A stretch of 64,000 bases of DNA from JBEGHD01 sp049334165 (GTDB taxonomy: Bacteria > Bacteroidota > Bacteroidia > Flavobacteriales_D > Sanyastnellaceae), in assembly GCA_049334165.1 (NCBI GenBank), contig JBEGHD010000007.1; one strand, written 5' to 3'. The notes under the pieces are model-generated. The model worked only from the letters and a program-made list of their open reading frames with translations. It did no database searches and was not told where the DNA came from. A program made the position numbers and the translations under genes. Of this stretch, positions 44,019 through 53,338 are shown one piece after another (position 1 is the stretch's first letter; every line of letters begins with the position of its first letter).

Positions 44019-44666
44019 CTACACTTCAGAAATCGGTGCCAGATTGTGCATCAAAATATACTTGATGAGGTCGGAATTGTTGTCCATTCCCATTTTCATC
44101 AGTACGCGCGATCTGTATGTGCTAATAGTTTTTGCACTCAATTTTAGCTGGTCTGCAATCTTGTTGTTGGCCTTTCCTTCGCCAATTGCGAGCATCACCT
44201 CATATTCTCTATCGGATAGATTTTTGTGAGGGAGGTCCTGATTTTGATTGTTCACTTCTCTGTAAAGCAACTTTGTAATCTGCGGACTCAGGTATTCTCC
44301 ACCGTTTTGGATCGTGCGAATGGCTTCAATCAACATCTCAGGTTCGGTATCCTTATGGAGATATCCGTTTGCTCCGGCTTTCAACATTCGGATTGCAAAC
44401 TGGTCTTCCGGGTACATGCTCAGTACGAGCACTTTCATATCTGGATAAAATATTTTGATCTGCTTGAGAACTTCCAGTCCGCTACGCCCAGGAAGGGACA
44501 CGTCTAGAATTACAAGATCCGGTGTTTCCTTTCTAAGTCTTTGAAGGAGTTCTTCACCACTGGCAATGTCGTCAGCCAAAATTTGGATATCATCAAAATT
44601 GCTGATGATCTGTCTTAATCCTTCTCTCACGATTTTATGATCGTCACATATTACAACTTTTATCAT
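44019..44666 (-). CDS. NarL/LuxR-type response regulator (paralogue 1)
   Basis: This 215-residue protein has a receiver (Asp55 in LVILDVSLPG) and a LuxR-type DNA-binding helix-turn-helix (about 148-205, LSDREYEV ... KTISTYRSRVL). By eye it is about 70 percent identical to the regulator at 44806. The next cluster gene upstream ends only after a 139-base gap that contains a good promoter, so the two can be expressed separately. It is probably phosphorylated by the NarX-like kinase at 45456. Target genes are unknown. Confidence 0.93.
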   Translation of the reverse strand: MIKVVICDDHKIVREGLRQIISNFDDIQILADDIASGEELLQRLRKETPDLVILDVSLPGRSGLEVLKQIKIFYPDMKVLVLSMYPEDQFAIRMLKAGANGYLHKDTEPEMLIEAIRTIQNGGEYLSPQITKLLYREVNNQNQDLPHKNLSDREYEVMLAIGEGKANNKIADQLKLSAKTISTYRSRVLMKMGMDNNSDLIKYILMHNLAPISEV

Positions 44667-44707
44667 GGCTCTTTAAGTTTGTTTTAACACTCTTAAGGTT
44701 TGCCATA

Positions 44708-44715
44708 CAAATGTA
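44708..44715 (-). promoter_or_regulatory. -7 promoter element of the second regulator gene
   Basis: The minus strand reads TACATTTG, 42 bases before the ATG at 44666. Confidence 0.65.
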
Positions 44716-44805
44716 GATAGGTGATTCACGAAAGGTTATAGGATTGCGTCTTCATGGTGTGTCAGATAAATCCTACACCAGGAAATGGACTTAAAATCAT
44801 GAACG

Positions 44806-45450
44806 TTAAGAACCTACAGCCAGGTCGTGGAGCATGATGTACTTCACAAGATCTGAGTTGTTGTCGAGATTCATTTTGTCCAAAATTCTGGTTCGATAAG
44901 TGCTGATAGTTTTCACGTTGAGCGAAAGCTGAGCCGCAATTTCACTTATCGTTTTTCCTTCACCGATGTAAAGCAAAACTTCGTACTCCCGATCTGAAAG
45001 TGTTTTGTGTGGTAGGTCGGTGTGGTCGTTGCTCATCTCTCTGTAGAGCAATTTCGTAATCTGCGGGCTCAGGTATTCACCTCCATCGCGGATAGTGCGA
45101 AGAGCTGTTATCAAAACCTCTGGAGCACTGTCTTTATGCAAGTAGCCGTTGGCACCTGCTTTCAGCATTCTAATAGCAAATTGATCTTCCGGATACATGC
45201 TGAGCACCAAAACTTTTATTTCAGGATGCATCGACTTTAGTTGCTTTAGCACTTCAAGTCCACTGCGGCCTGGCAGCGAAATGTCTAAAACCACAATGTC
45301 TGGCACTTCCTTGCGCAGAGAACCAATCAATGCTTCACCGGATGCAATGTCATCGGCAATGATGTCAAATTCATTGAAAGAACTGATGATTTGCTTTAGT
45401 CCTTCGCGAACTATTTTATGGTCATCACAAATTACTACTTTGGTTTGCAT
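44806..45450 (-). CDS. NarL/LuxR-type response regulator (paralogue 2)
   Basis: This 214-residue protein has the same receiver plus LuxR HTH layout as the gene at 44019 (phosphoacceptor Asp56 in IVVLDISLPG, HTH about 148-205). Its start lies five bases after the kinase stop, so it is the likely cognate output regulator of that kinase. The close paralogue probably arose by tandem duplication, and the differences are concentrated in the surface of the receiver and the recognition region. Confidence 0.93.
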   Translation of the reverse strand: MQTKVVICDDHKIVREGLKQIISSFNEFDIIADDIASGEALIGSLRKEVPDIVVLDISLPGRSGLEVLKQLKSMHPEIKVLVLSMYPEDQFAIRMLKAGANGYLHKDSAPEVLITALRTIRDGGEYLSPQITKLLYREMSNDHTDLPHKTLSDREYEVLLYIGEGKTISEIAAQLSLNVKTISTYRTRILDKMNLDNNSDLVKYIMLHDLAVGS

Positions 45451-45455
45451 AGCTT

Positions 45456-46967
45456 TTATTTGAGGTTTTCTATTTCGAAACTTATATGAATTTGAGTGCC
45501 ATCCTCATGACCACTCTCAATGTGGATGTCACCATCCCATTTTTTTATTCTTTCACGGATACCGAATAGTCCCATGCTCTTTGATTTTCGAGCTTTCTCG
45601 AGATCCATTCCCTGTCCGTCATCTTCTATTTCAAGGTGGAGTTTGTCGGCTGTTTTATAAAACTTAATATAAGCATTTTCTGCTTTCGCGTGTCGAGCTA
45701 TATTGGTAAGAGCCTCTTGGGTCACCCTGTAGATGGCCGTAGAGAAATCCTTTCCAAATGTCATGTCCCCCGTATCTATTCGAAGGTGGCAATTGATCTC
45801 ATGGGACTTTTTGTAGTTCTCCACGTGCCATTCGAGAGCCGGAATCAATCCAATGTCATCGAGAACCACGGGTCTAAGTTCGTGTGCAATTCTTCTGACG
45901 GTCGATATGGTTTGCGTGCTCAAATTGATGAGGTATTCGATCTTTTCCTGGAGCTGATCATAGTCAGCCTCTTCCAGGCCTTTTTGTTTGAGATGTTGTT
46001 GCATCCAGTAGAGACCAAGCTTGGTACCAGTAAGTTCCTGGCCTAGCTGGTCGTGGATTTCCATCGCAATTTTTTTCTTTTCCTCGTCTCGCACGGTTTC
46101 GAGGTGCTGCGTTAGGTTATGCAACCGCTCGTTCAGATCGCGCAAATCCAGTTCGGCTCTTTTCCTCTGAGTGATGTTTGCCGGGATAAAAACAACAGCG
46201 TCTACTTTGCCATCTTTCAGCACAGGTCCGATACTGCACATGTACCACTTCGATTCGGGATCATCTTCTTCTCCCTCTATTTCGATCTTTTGTTTTTGCG
46301 CTGTTTCGAAACAGGTCTCAATGCTGGTTTTCAGTCTGTCGTGATTTTTCTCGATGATAAAATCATAAATCTTACGACCCTTCAACTGTTCGCGACTGAC
46401 GTTGGAGAGTTTGCGATTGGCATAGAGAATAACCCCATTGCTATTCAGTTTGTAAATCTGTTCTGGAGCACTTTCTGCCAATGCTTTAAAGTCTTCTTCG
46501 CTCTTCTTGAGTTCATACGAAGCGCGTTCTTTGAGGACGAGTGTCTTTTTATTTTCCAGTGCATTTTCAATGGCAGAAGGAAGACGACCCATCGAGTCTT
46601 TCAGCACGTAATCATCGGCTCCGGCTTTCATGCAGGCCACTGCCGTTTCTTCATTAAGTGAGCCGGTGCAAATTATGAAAGGAACGTAGGAGTTGATGCT
46701 TTTAAGGTCTTGCAGAGCTTCCATTCCGGTGTATTGCGGAAGTGTGTAGTCCGAAAGTATTATGTGTGGCTTGAAGGTAGCCAAAGCATGTAAATACTCA
46801 TCTTTGTCTTTAACATGCTCAATCTCTTTTTCGACCTGAAGTTTGCGAAGTTGGAGCTTTATCAATTCAGCATCAGTACTGAGGTCTTCGAGCAGCAAGA
46901 CTCTCAGTGGAGCGTTTTCCTCGTCCACAAACAAAAAACTATGAGTAGCTGAACTAATTTCTGTCAT
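45456..46967 (-). CDS. Hybrid histidine kinase: receiver - PAS - HisKA_3 / HATPase
   Basis: This 503-residue soluble kinase has an N-terminal receiver (about 22-140, Asp73 and Lys123), a PAS domain (about 155-275) and a NarX-type dimerisation domain with the phospho-accepting His305 in AMEIHDQLGQELTG. It ends with a HATPase_c domain (DDGQGMD, MGLFGIRERI). No membrane segment or export signal is present, so it senses a cytoplasmic cue or is itself controlled through its receiver. It lies two bases after the CheY-like gene and five before a LuxR-type regulator. Confidence 0.92.
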   Translation of the reverse strand: MTEISSATHSFLFVDEENAPLRVLLLEDLSTDAELIKLQLRKLQVEKEIEHVKDKDEYLHALATFKPHIILSDYTLPQYTGMEALQDLKSINSYVPFIICTGSLNEETAVACMKAGADDYVLKDSMGRLPSAIENALENKKTLVLKERASYELKKSEEDFKALAESAPEQIYKLNSNGVILYANRKLSNVSREQLKGRKIYDFIIEKNHDRLKTSIETCFETAQKQKIEIEGEEDDPESKWYMCSIGPVLKDGKVDAVVFIPANITQRKRAELDLRDLNERLHNLTQHLETVRDEEKKKIAMEIHDQLGQELTGTKLGLYWMQQHLKQKGLEEADYDQLQEKIEYLINLSTQTISTVRRIAHELRPVVLDDIGLIPALEWHVENYKKSHEINCHLRIDTGDMTFGKDFSTAIYRVTQEALTNIARHAKAENAYIKFYKTADKLHLEIEDDGQGMDLEKARKSKSMGLFGIRERIKKWDGDIHIESGHEDGTQIHISFEIENLK

Positions 46968-46969
46968 TT

Positions 46970-47404
46970 CTAATTTAACGTGTTATTCACTTTTAACCAG
47001 TAATGAGCAGCTTCGATTACCGCTCTTCGATGGGCTGTGAACTCTATAGGTTTTACGATATAACTATTGGCACCCAGGCGATAGGCTTTCTCAATGTCGC
47101 TGTCTACTGCAGATGAGGTGAGGACAACAATTGGAATCGTGCTGAGTGATTTATCAGTCTTGATCTTCTCCAGGACTTCAAAGCCATTGAGCTTGGGTAA
47201 CTTCAAATCGAGAAACACGAGTTTCAACCGACTAAGCCTTGTGGCCCTGTTATCAGTATTTCCGGTGAGATACTCTATGGCCTCAACACCATTCTTAACC
47301 ACGGTAATGTGGTCACCGAGACTTTCCTTTCTCAATGCCAGGAGCGTCAGCTCGGCATCCTGAGGGTTGTCTTCCACAAGTAATATTTCAGAAGATGGTG
47401 TCAA
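46970..47404 (-). CDS. Stand-alone CheY-like (Rcp1-type) response regulator
   Basis: This 144-residue protein is a single receiver domain with acidic pocket EDNPQD, phosphoacceptor Asp66 in VFLDLKLP, a conserved TSS at the switch position and Lys in IVKPIEF. Rcp1-type regulators act as intermediates in phosphorelays, here presumably passing phosphate to or from the receiver of the following kinase. It is the first gene of the cluster and has a promoter element upstream. Confidence 0.92.
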   Translation of the reverse strand: MTPSSEILLVEDNPQDAELTLLALRKESLGDHITVVKNGVEAIEYLTGNTDNRATRLSRLKLVFLDLKLPKLNGFEVLEKIKTDKSLSTIPIVVLTSSAVDSDIEKAYRLGANSYIVKPIEFTAHRRAVIEAAHYWLKVNNTLN

Positions 47405-47431
47405 CTTTCGATTATATAGATTGGCTAATTA

Positions 47432-47439
47432 CAAAAATA
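47432..47439 (-). promoter_or_regulatory. -7 promoter element of the signalling cluster
   Basis: The minus strand reads TATTTTTG, 28 bases before the ATG of the CheY-like gene. Confidence 0.6.
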
Positions 47440-47461
47440 AAAGTAAGGCGTAAGAGCGCAC

Positions 47462-47485
47462 AAAAAAAGGGGCCGAAGCCCCTTT
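47462..47485 (-). terminator. Rho-independent terminator after the TPR-like gene
   Basis: On the minus strand, AAAGGGGC - TTCG - GCCCCTTT with a run of T. It closes the gene at 47510 and separates it from the signalling cluster. Confidence 0.9.
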
Positions 47486-47509
47486 ATCAACTATTTTCAT
47501 TGGAAAAAC

Positions 47510-48241
47510 TTAACCTACGATTGTATTGTAGGTCACCATGTATTCCTTATCGTCTTCAAAGTACTCTTTTCCAAGAGTCAATAGATCTTCGGCCTGAGAT
47601 CTCATGCCCTCGCTATCCATGTATTCAGAATAAACGATAAGAGCATATTTGAGAAAATCCTTTTGTTCGTGACCAAGGTGATCAATTCCTTTTTCCTGCA
47701 TTAGCTTTTTGGCCATGGCTTCCGACTCTTCAGCATCTCTCTTGGATCTGGATTTGCGAAGTGTGTAAGCCATCATCAGGTGAGCTCCAATGTCTTCTTC
47801 ATCAATATCTACGAGATATTTGTAAAACATCTTTGCTTGAATAAACTTTTCCTGGTCGAGCAGAGCATTGGTTTCTACGATTGCCACTTCGCGAAGCTGC
47901 GACATATAGCGTGAAAACTCTCCCATGTATTCGTTGTCGCGGTCTTTTCTGCGGAAACGAGCTGCATACTTTAGCGCGTCTTTAAATGCTTTTGGATATT
48001 CTTCTGAATATTCCGGCTTTTTAGACATGTGGAAATAAGCCATACTCATGTAGATGTAAGGAACAGGATCTTTCCTGGTGTCATCATCCATCTGGTAGTT
48101 TTCGCATTTTCTCAATGCCTTTTCAAAATCTTCATCTACAATGAGCTTAAGGAGCTCATCGTACTCAGGTCGTTGTGCATCCACTTTTTGGATACTTCCG
48201 ATCATTAATAAAATTGAAAAGGCCAGTAATACTTTTTTCAT
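47510..48241 (-). CDS. Secreted protein with TPR-like helical repeats, unknown function
   Basis: This 243-residue protein has a signal peptide ending at VDAQ (about residue 22). The remainder is helical, with repeat-like pairs (about 28-60, 95-130 and 140-200) that suggest a TPR-type scaffold. No enzymatic motif is recognised. It is monocistronic with a strong terminator, transcribed in the same direction as the signalling cluster but separated from it. It probably works in the periplasm. Confidence 0.8.
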   Translation of the reverse strand: MKKVLLAFSILLMIGSIQKVDAQRPEYDELLKLIVDEDFEKALRKCENYQMDDDTRKDPVPYIYMSMAYFHMSKKPEYSEEYPKAFKDALKYAARFRRKDRDNEYMGEFSRYMSQLREVAIVETNALLDQEKFIQAKMFYKYLVDIDEEDIGAHLMMAYTLRKSRSKRDAEESEAMAKKLMQEKGIDHLGHEQKDFLKYALIVYSEYMDSEGMRSQAEDLLTLGKEYFEDDKEYMVTYNTIVG

Positions 48242-48381
48242 GGTTATCTATTTTCTGATTTCACGCCAATTATTCAAATTCAATGCCTAAAATTACGATG
48301 ATTCAAACTGTAAATCAAATTAGCCGCTGGAAACATCGCCTAAATCACTTTGTTGACAGTCGATTGAAAGGTTATTGAAAT

Positions 48382-50808
48382 TTGAAAAAGATTTTAGATT
48401 CTGCTGAAAATTGGTTTGAAAGTCGGGGGTGGAAGCCTTTTCCATTTCAGACCGAAACCTGGGATGCTTACCTCAATGGTTGGGATGGCATCGTGAATGC
48501 GCCAACTGGAAGTGGAAAAACCTATTCATTATTGGTTCCCATAGTTTTGAAGGCCGAACGGAAGAAGTTGAAAGGTGTTAGAGCTATATGGATAACGCCA
48601 ATCAGAGCCCTGGCTAAAGAGATTAAGACAAGTGCAGATCGTTTTTTAAAGGAAAATGAAATTCCATGGAGAGTGGCCATTCGCACTGGAGATACGCCTC
48701 AGGCTGAAAAGGCAAAACAGAAAAGGTCGCCACCTGAACTTTTAATCACTACCCCCGAAAGTCTTCACCTGCTTTTGGCTCAAAAGAAATACGACTCTTA
48801 TTTTAAGAATTTGGATGCGGTGGTGGTTGACGAGTGGCACGAACTAATCGGCTCCAAGCGCGGTGTGCAGATGGAATTAGCGCTGTCCAGACTAAAAAAA
48901 GTTTGTAATCAACTTCGGATTTGGGGGATTTCGGCAACTATTGGAAATCTCGATGAAGCCAGAAATGTCTTGCTTGGCACAGACCGGTCGAAGGAAGGAA
49001 AATTCATCAAAGCCGACATAAAGAAAGAAATTGAGCTGAGATCTGTAATGCCCGATGAGGTGGAACGCTTTCCCTGGGCTGGACATCTTGGCATTAAGTT
49101 GCTGCCAGAGGTGGCAAAGATAATTGATAGCAGCACCTCCACATTGATCTTCACAAACACTCGATCTCAAGCTGAAATTTGGTTTCATAGACTGCTCGAT
49201 GCCCGGCCAGACCTTGCAGGAGTTCTCGCCATGCACCACGGAAGCATCAGTCGTGAAATGCGCGACTGGGTGGAGGAGGCGCTTTACGAAGGTCGGCTAA
49301 AAGCTGTGGTTTGTACATCCAGTCTCGACCTCGGTGTTGACTTTAGGCCAGTGGAAACAATAGTTCAAATTGGCGGTCCTAAAGGCGTTGCCAGATTTGT
49401 GCAAAGAGCGGGGAGATCAGGTCATGCTCCCGGCCAAAAAAGTACGATTCATTTTGTGCCAACCAACTCTCTTGAACTTATCGAAGCTGCTGCTCTGCGA
49501 CAGGCAATAGCTGAAAACTACCTCGAGAATAGAACGCCTTACTTGCGCTCATTTGATGTCTTAAGCCAGTACCTGGTGACGCTGGCTGTTTCCGATGGAT
49601 TTGATCAGAAAGAGATTTTCGAAGAAGTGAAAACCACGCACGCCTACAAAGATATTTCAGAAGAAGAGTGGACGAGAGTTCTAACTTTCATTACCTCCGG
49701 AGGTGAATCATTGGGTGCCTACGATGAGTTCAAGAAAGTGGAGATTGTAGATGGGAAGTACCTCGTGACAAGCAGAAGAACTGCCATGCGACATCGACTC
49801 AATATGGGGACCATCGTTAGCGACAGCATGATTGCAGTGAAGTTTCTAAAAGGCGGGTTTATAGGGTCGGTAGAAGAGTGGTTTGTTTCTCGACTCAAAG
49901 AAGGAGATGTCTTTTGGTTTGCCGGCAGAAGTCTGGAGTTCATCCGGATAAAGGACATGCAGGCGCTCGTAAAGAAATCTAAAAGTAAGAAAGGGCAAAT
50001 TCCTTCGTGGCAAGGAGGTCGATTGCCATTGACATCGCACATGAGCCACATGCTGAGAAGAAAATTGACTGAGGCCATGGTGAACAATAAACTGAAAGAT
50101 CCGGAGCTTGAAAAAGTCCAACCACTCTTAAAATTCCAGGAAGATCGCTCGCATGTGCCTCTCGATGACGAATTTCTAATAGAAAAATTCACTACAAGAG
50201 AAGGCTTTCACGTTTTAATGTATCCTTTTGACGGTAGGCTTGTTCATCAGGGAATTGCAGGATTGATTGCCTATCGAATTTCTAAAATGGTGCCCATTTC
50301 GTTTTCTCTCGCTTTCAATGATTATGGATTTGAGCTGCTGAGCGATTCTGAAATCCCTATCGAGAAAGCCATTGAAGAAGGTGTTTTTGAAACCAAAAAC
50401 CTCTATGCAGATTTAAGGGCGAGCATCAATGAATCGGAGATGGCCCGCAGAAAGTTTCGCGACATTGCCAGCATTTCCGGCCTCGTTTTCAAGGGCTATC
50501 CCGGCAAGGCGGTCAAAGAAAAACACCTGCAGAGTTCTTCGCAGCTTTTCTACGATGTATTCGAACAGTACGATCCCTCCAACTTGCTCCTCAATCAAGC
50601 ACACGATGAAGTGCTCGAGTTTGAGTTGGAATTCCAGCGCTTTCATGAAGCGATGGAAAGAATCGGTAAACAGAAAATTATAGTGAAATCTCCACAAAAA
50701 CCCACACCTTTTTCTTTCCCCATCATGGTTGATCGGCTCAGAGAAAGGCTCAGCAGCGAGAAGCTCGAAGACCGAATAAAAAAGATGAGCCTGCAATTTG
50801 AAGATTAA
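48382..50808 (+). CDS. Ligase-associated Lhr-like DEAH/DEWH-box helicase
   Basis: This 808-residue superfamily 2 helicase has Walker A APTGSGKT (40-47), a DEWH motif (150-153) that is characteristic of ligase-associated Lhr-like proteins, SATIGNLDEA, HHGSISREMR and QRAGRSGH. These are followed by a long C-terminal domain. It belongs to the same DNA-damage module as the exonuclease at 28163 and the ligase at 29179, but lies about 18 kb away. The start codon is a TTG at 48382. Confidence 0.92.
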   Translation: MKKILDSAENWFESRGWKPFPFQTETWDAYLNGWDGIVNAPTGSGKTYSLLVPIVLKAERKKLKGVRAIWITPIRALAKEIKTSADRFLKENEIPWRVAIRTGDTPQAEKAKQKRSPPELLITTPESLHLLLAQKKYDSYFKNLDAVVVDEWHELIGSKRGVQMELALSRLKKVCNQLRIWGISATIGNLDEARNVLLGTDRSKEGKFIKADIKKEIELRSVMPDEVERFPWAGHLGIKLLPEVAKIIDSSTSTLIFTNTRSQAEIWFHRLLDARPDLAGVLAMHHGSISREMRDWVEEALYEGRLKAVVCTSSLDLGVDFRPVETIVQIGGPKGVARFVQRAGRSGHAPGQKSTIHFVPTNSLELIEAAALRQAIAENYLENRTPYLRSFDVLSQYLVTLAVSDGFDQKEIFEEVKTTHAYKDISEEEWTRVLTFITSGGESLGAYDEFKKVEIVDGKYLVTSRRTAMRHRLNMGTIVSDSMIAVKFLKGGFIGSVEEWFVSRLKEGDVFWFAGRSLEFIRIKDMQALVKKSKSKKGQIPSWQGGRLPLTSHMSHMLRRKLTEAMVNNKLKDPELEKVQPLLKFQEDRSHVPLDDEFLIEKFTTREGFHVLMYPFDGRLVHQGIAGLIAYRISKMVPISFSLAFNDYGFELLSDSEIPIEKAIEEGVFETKNLYADLRASINESEMARRKFRDIASISGLVFKGYPGKAVKEKHLQSSSQLFYDVFEQYDPSNLLLNQAHDEVLEFELEFQRFHEAMERIGKQKIIVKSPQKPTPFSFPIMVDRLRERLSSEKLEDRIKKMSLQFED

Positions 50809-50898
50809 TCTGCGTTAGGTACTCGTTAGAAATGTAAGATTGCTCAAAAATTGGCGACTGGCAGAACTGTGAGAAGCAAAATCCCACGCTTTAATTGT

Positions 50899-50906
50899 TA
50901 CTTTTG
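50899..50906 (+). promoter_or_regulatory. -7 promoter element of the TonB-dependent receptor gene
   Basis: TACTTTTG lies 46 bases before the ATG at 50952. Confidence 0.65.
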
Positions 50907-50951
50907 CCCGTCTCGGTCCGAGATTTAAACCTGTTTTTAGACGTGTAAGGA

Positions 50952-53273
50952 ATGATAAAAAGACTTAGTATTCTCTGTTTCCTCCTCCTGGGAACACTGG
51001 CAGCCTTTTCTCAAGGCTCCATCCGTGGTTTTGTGTATGATGAATCAAATGGTGAACCAGTAATTTTTGCCAACGTGGTGCTCGAAGGAACTTCTTTCGG
51101 GATTTCCACAGATGTGAATGGTTACTACTCCATTACCGATGTGCCGGCTGGAACTTACACTTTGATTATTTCTTCAGTGGAGTATCAGAAATTTACCGAG
51201 GAAATTGAAATCGTAGACAACAAGGTGAAGAGTAAAAACTTCAACCTGAAGAAAGGTGTGATTGAGCTCGAAGGTGCTGAGATTTCTGCCGAAAAACAGG
51301 AGCAGAAAACGGAAGTAAATATGTCTGTGGAGACCGTGAGGCCTAAAGAAATTAAGCAGCTACCATCAGTTGGTGGCCAGCCCGACCTCGCGCAATACTT
51401 GCAGGTTTTGCCTGGTGTGGTTTTCACTGGTGACCAGGGTGGACAGCTTTACATTCGAGGTGGATCTCCTGTTCAAAATAAAGTGTTGATGGACGGGATG
51501 ATCGTTTATCAACCGTTTCACTCTATCGGTTTGTTCTCTGTTTTCGACACGGATATCATTCGAAATGCCGATGTCTACACCGGAGGATTCAATGCGGAGT
51601 TCGGAGGAAGAATTTCCTCTGTGATGGATATCAAAACACGCGATGGTAACTCTGTAGAAACTGCCGGAAAAGTTGGTATCAGCCCTTTTGCTGCCAAGCT
51701 TTTGCTCGAAGGTCCCATCAAGAAGAGAGCAGAGAATGGAAGCTCGATTTCTTACCTCGTTTCCATGAAGCACTCCTACCTGGAAGAAAGCTCCAAGTTT
51801 TTATACAGCTACATCGATGAGGACGGGTTGCCTTTCAATTTCACTGACATCTACAGTAAAATTACTTTTAGCGGGTCTAACGGAAGTAAGTTTAATCTCT
51901 ACGGTTTCAACTTTACCGATGACGTACGCTATCGAGGCATTGCCGATCTAAACTGGAGAAACTACGGTGCAGGTGGTAATTTTGTGGTGATTCCTTCTGG
52001 GTCACCAATGCTGATTTCTGGTAACTTCTCCGCTTCGAATTATGTTGTTTCGCTGAATGAAGAAAGCCTTCAACGCGACCTCACAAGAAGATCAGAGATC
52101 GGTGGGTTCAACTTCGGGCTCGACTTTAAGTACCTCAAAGGGGAAGACAACATCCGCTACGGACTTCAGGTAGTTGGAAGAAAAACCGATTTCCAAACTG
52201 TCAACCCTGTTGGTCTCAAGGTTCAGCAAGTGGAAAACACTACCGAACTCGGTGGTTACCTCGTTTACAAAAAGACCATTGGAAACCTCATTCTTGAACC
52301 GAGCTTCAGGTTGCAATACTATGCATCACTCACTCAGTTTTCTCCTGAACCACGTCTCGGAATCAAATACAACGTGAATGAGCGATTTAGAGTGAAAGGT
52401 GCAGTGGGCCGTTACTCTCAAAACATCATCGCTGCTAACAGCGATAGAGATGTTGTAAACTTGTTTTATGGCTTCCTCTCGGGGCCACAGAATCTTCAGG
52501 ATGAATTCTACGAGCAAGACGGAGAAGTGCGCGAAATCGAATATCCGTTGCAAACTGCCAACCACTACATTGCCGGTTTTGAGTTTGACATTACAGAGAA
52601 AATCAACTTGAATGTAGAAGGATATATCAAGGATTTCACGCAGTTGACAAACATCAACAGAAACAAGATATTTAATGACACTCCTGCAAATGCCGATAAG
52701 CCAGAAGTTCTCACAAAGGACTACATCGTGGAGTCGGGATTGGCCCGGGGAGTGGATGTTGTCATCAAGTACGAAGAAAAGTATTCTTACTTCTGGGTGG
52801 TTTACTCTCTGGGGAAAATCACTCGTTGGGACGGAATTCGCGAATACGCGCCAGTGTTTGACAGAAGACACAACGTCAACCTGGTGGCTTCTCAGGCTTT
52901 CGGAAAAGATCACCTCTGGGAGGTTAGTGCTCGCTGGAACCTCGGTTCGGGCTTGCCATTCACCCAAACTCAAGGTTACTACGAAATTCCCAACGTCAAT
53001 CAGGGAATCAATTCTGATTACGTGACGGACAATGCTGACGAACTAGGCATTCTCTACGCAGGACTCAATGAAGGTCGCCTTCCTGTCTATCACCGATTGG
53101 ATTTGAACGTTAAGCGTCAAATCACTTTCAAAAACGAAACAGAGATGCAGGTGACTGCAGGTGTGACAAATGTTTACAGCCGCTCGAATGTCTTCTACAT
53201 CGATCGTGTGACAAACAACAGAGTTGACCAGCTGCCATTCATGCCGTCAATTGGCGTTGAGTACAGCTTCTAA
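50952..53273 (+). CDS. TonB-dependent outer-membrane receptor with carboxypeptidase-like N-domain
   Basis: This 773-residue protein has a signal peptide (ending AAFSQG), an N-terminal carboxypeptidase regulatory-like domain (about 24-105) and a plug with GGQPDLAQYLQVLPGV and YIRGGSPVQNKVLMDG. A 22-strand-type beta barrel follows, ending GVEYSF. It moves an unknown substrate across the outer membrane using TonB energy. No SusD-type lipoprotein or substrate-processing gene is adjacent, so it is not a standard polysaccharide-utilisation pair. It has its own promoter and terminator. Confidence 0.9.
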   Translation: MIKRLSILCFLLLGTLAAFSQGSIRGFVYDESNGEPVIFANVVLEGTSFGISTDVNGYYSITDVPAGTYTLIISSVEYQKFTEEIEIVDNKVKSKNFNLKKGVIELEGAEISAEKQEQKTEVNMSVETVRPKEIKQLPSVGGQPDLAQYLQVLPGVVFTGDQGGQLYIRGGSPVQNKVLMDGMIVYQPFHSIGLFSVFDTDIIRNADVYTGGFNAEFGGRISSVMDIKTRDGNSVETAGKVGISPFAAKLLLEGPIKKRAENGSSISYLVSMKHSYLEESSKFLYSYIDEDGLPFNFTDIYSKITFSGSNGSKFNLYGFNFTDDVRYRGIADLNWRNYGAGGNFVVIPSGSPMLISGNFSASNYVVSLNEESLQRDLTRRSEIGGFNFGLDFKYLKGEDNIRYGLQVVGRKTDFQTVNPVGLKVQQVENTTELGGYLVYKKTIGNLILEPSFRLQYYASLTQFSPEPRLGIKYNVNERFRVKGAVGRYSQNIIAANSDRDVVNLFYGFLSGPQNLQDEFYEQDGEVREIEYPLQTANHYIAGFEFDITEKINLNVEGYIKDFTQLTNINRNKIFNDTPANADKPEVLTKDYIVESGLARGVDVVIKYEEKYSYFWVVYSLGKITRWDGIREYAPVFDRRHNVNLVASQAFGKDHLWEVSARWNLGSGLPFTQTQGYYEIPNVNQGINSDYVTDNADELGILYAGLNEGRLPVYHRLDLNVKRQITFKNETEMQVTAGVTNVYSRSNVFYIDRVTNNRVDQLPFMPSIGVEYSF

Positions 53274-53298
53274 AAATTTGAAAAGAAAAAATTGAAAG

Positions 53299-53338
53299 TC
53301 GGAATTAAGCGAAAAGCTTGATTCCGATTTTTTTTGCT
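53299..53338 (+). terminator. Rho-independent terminator after the TonB receptor
   Basis: The stem TCGGAAT-T-AAGC / GCTT-G-ATTCCGA (53299-53310 with 53316-53327) has a GAAAA loop and is followed by a T run. It ends near the convergent recN stop. Confidence 0.9.
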
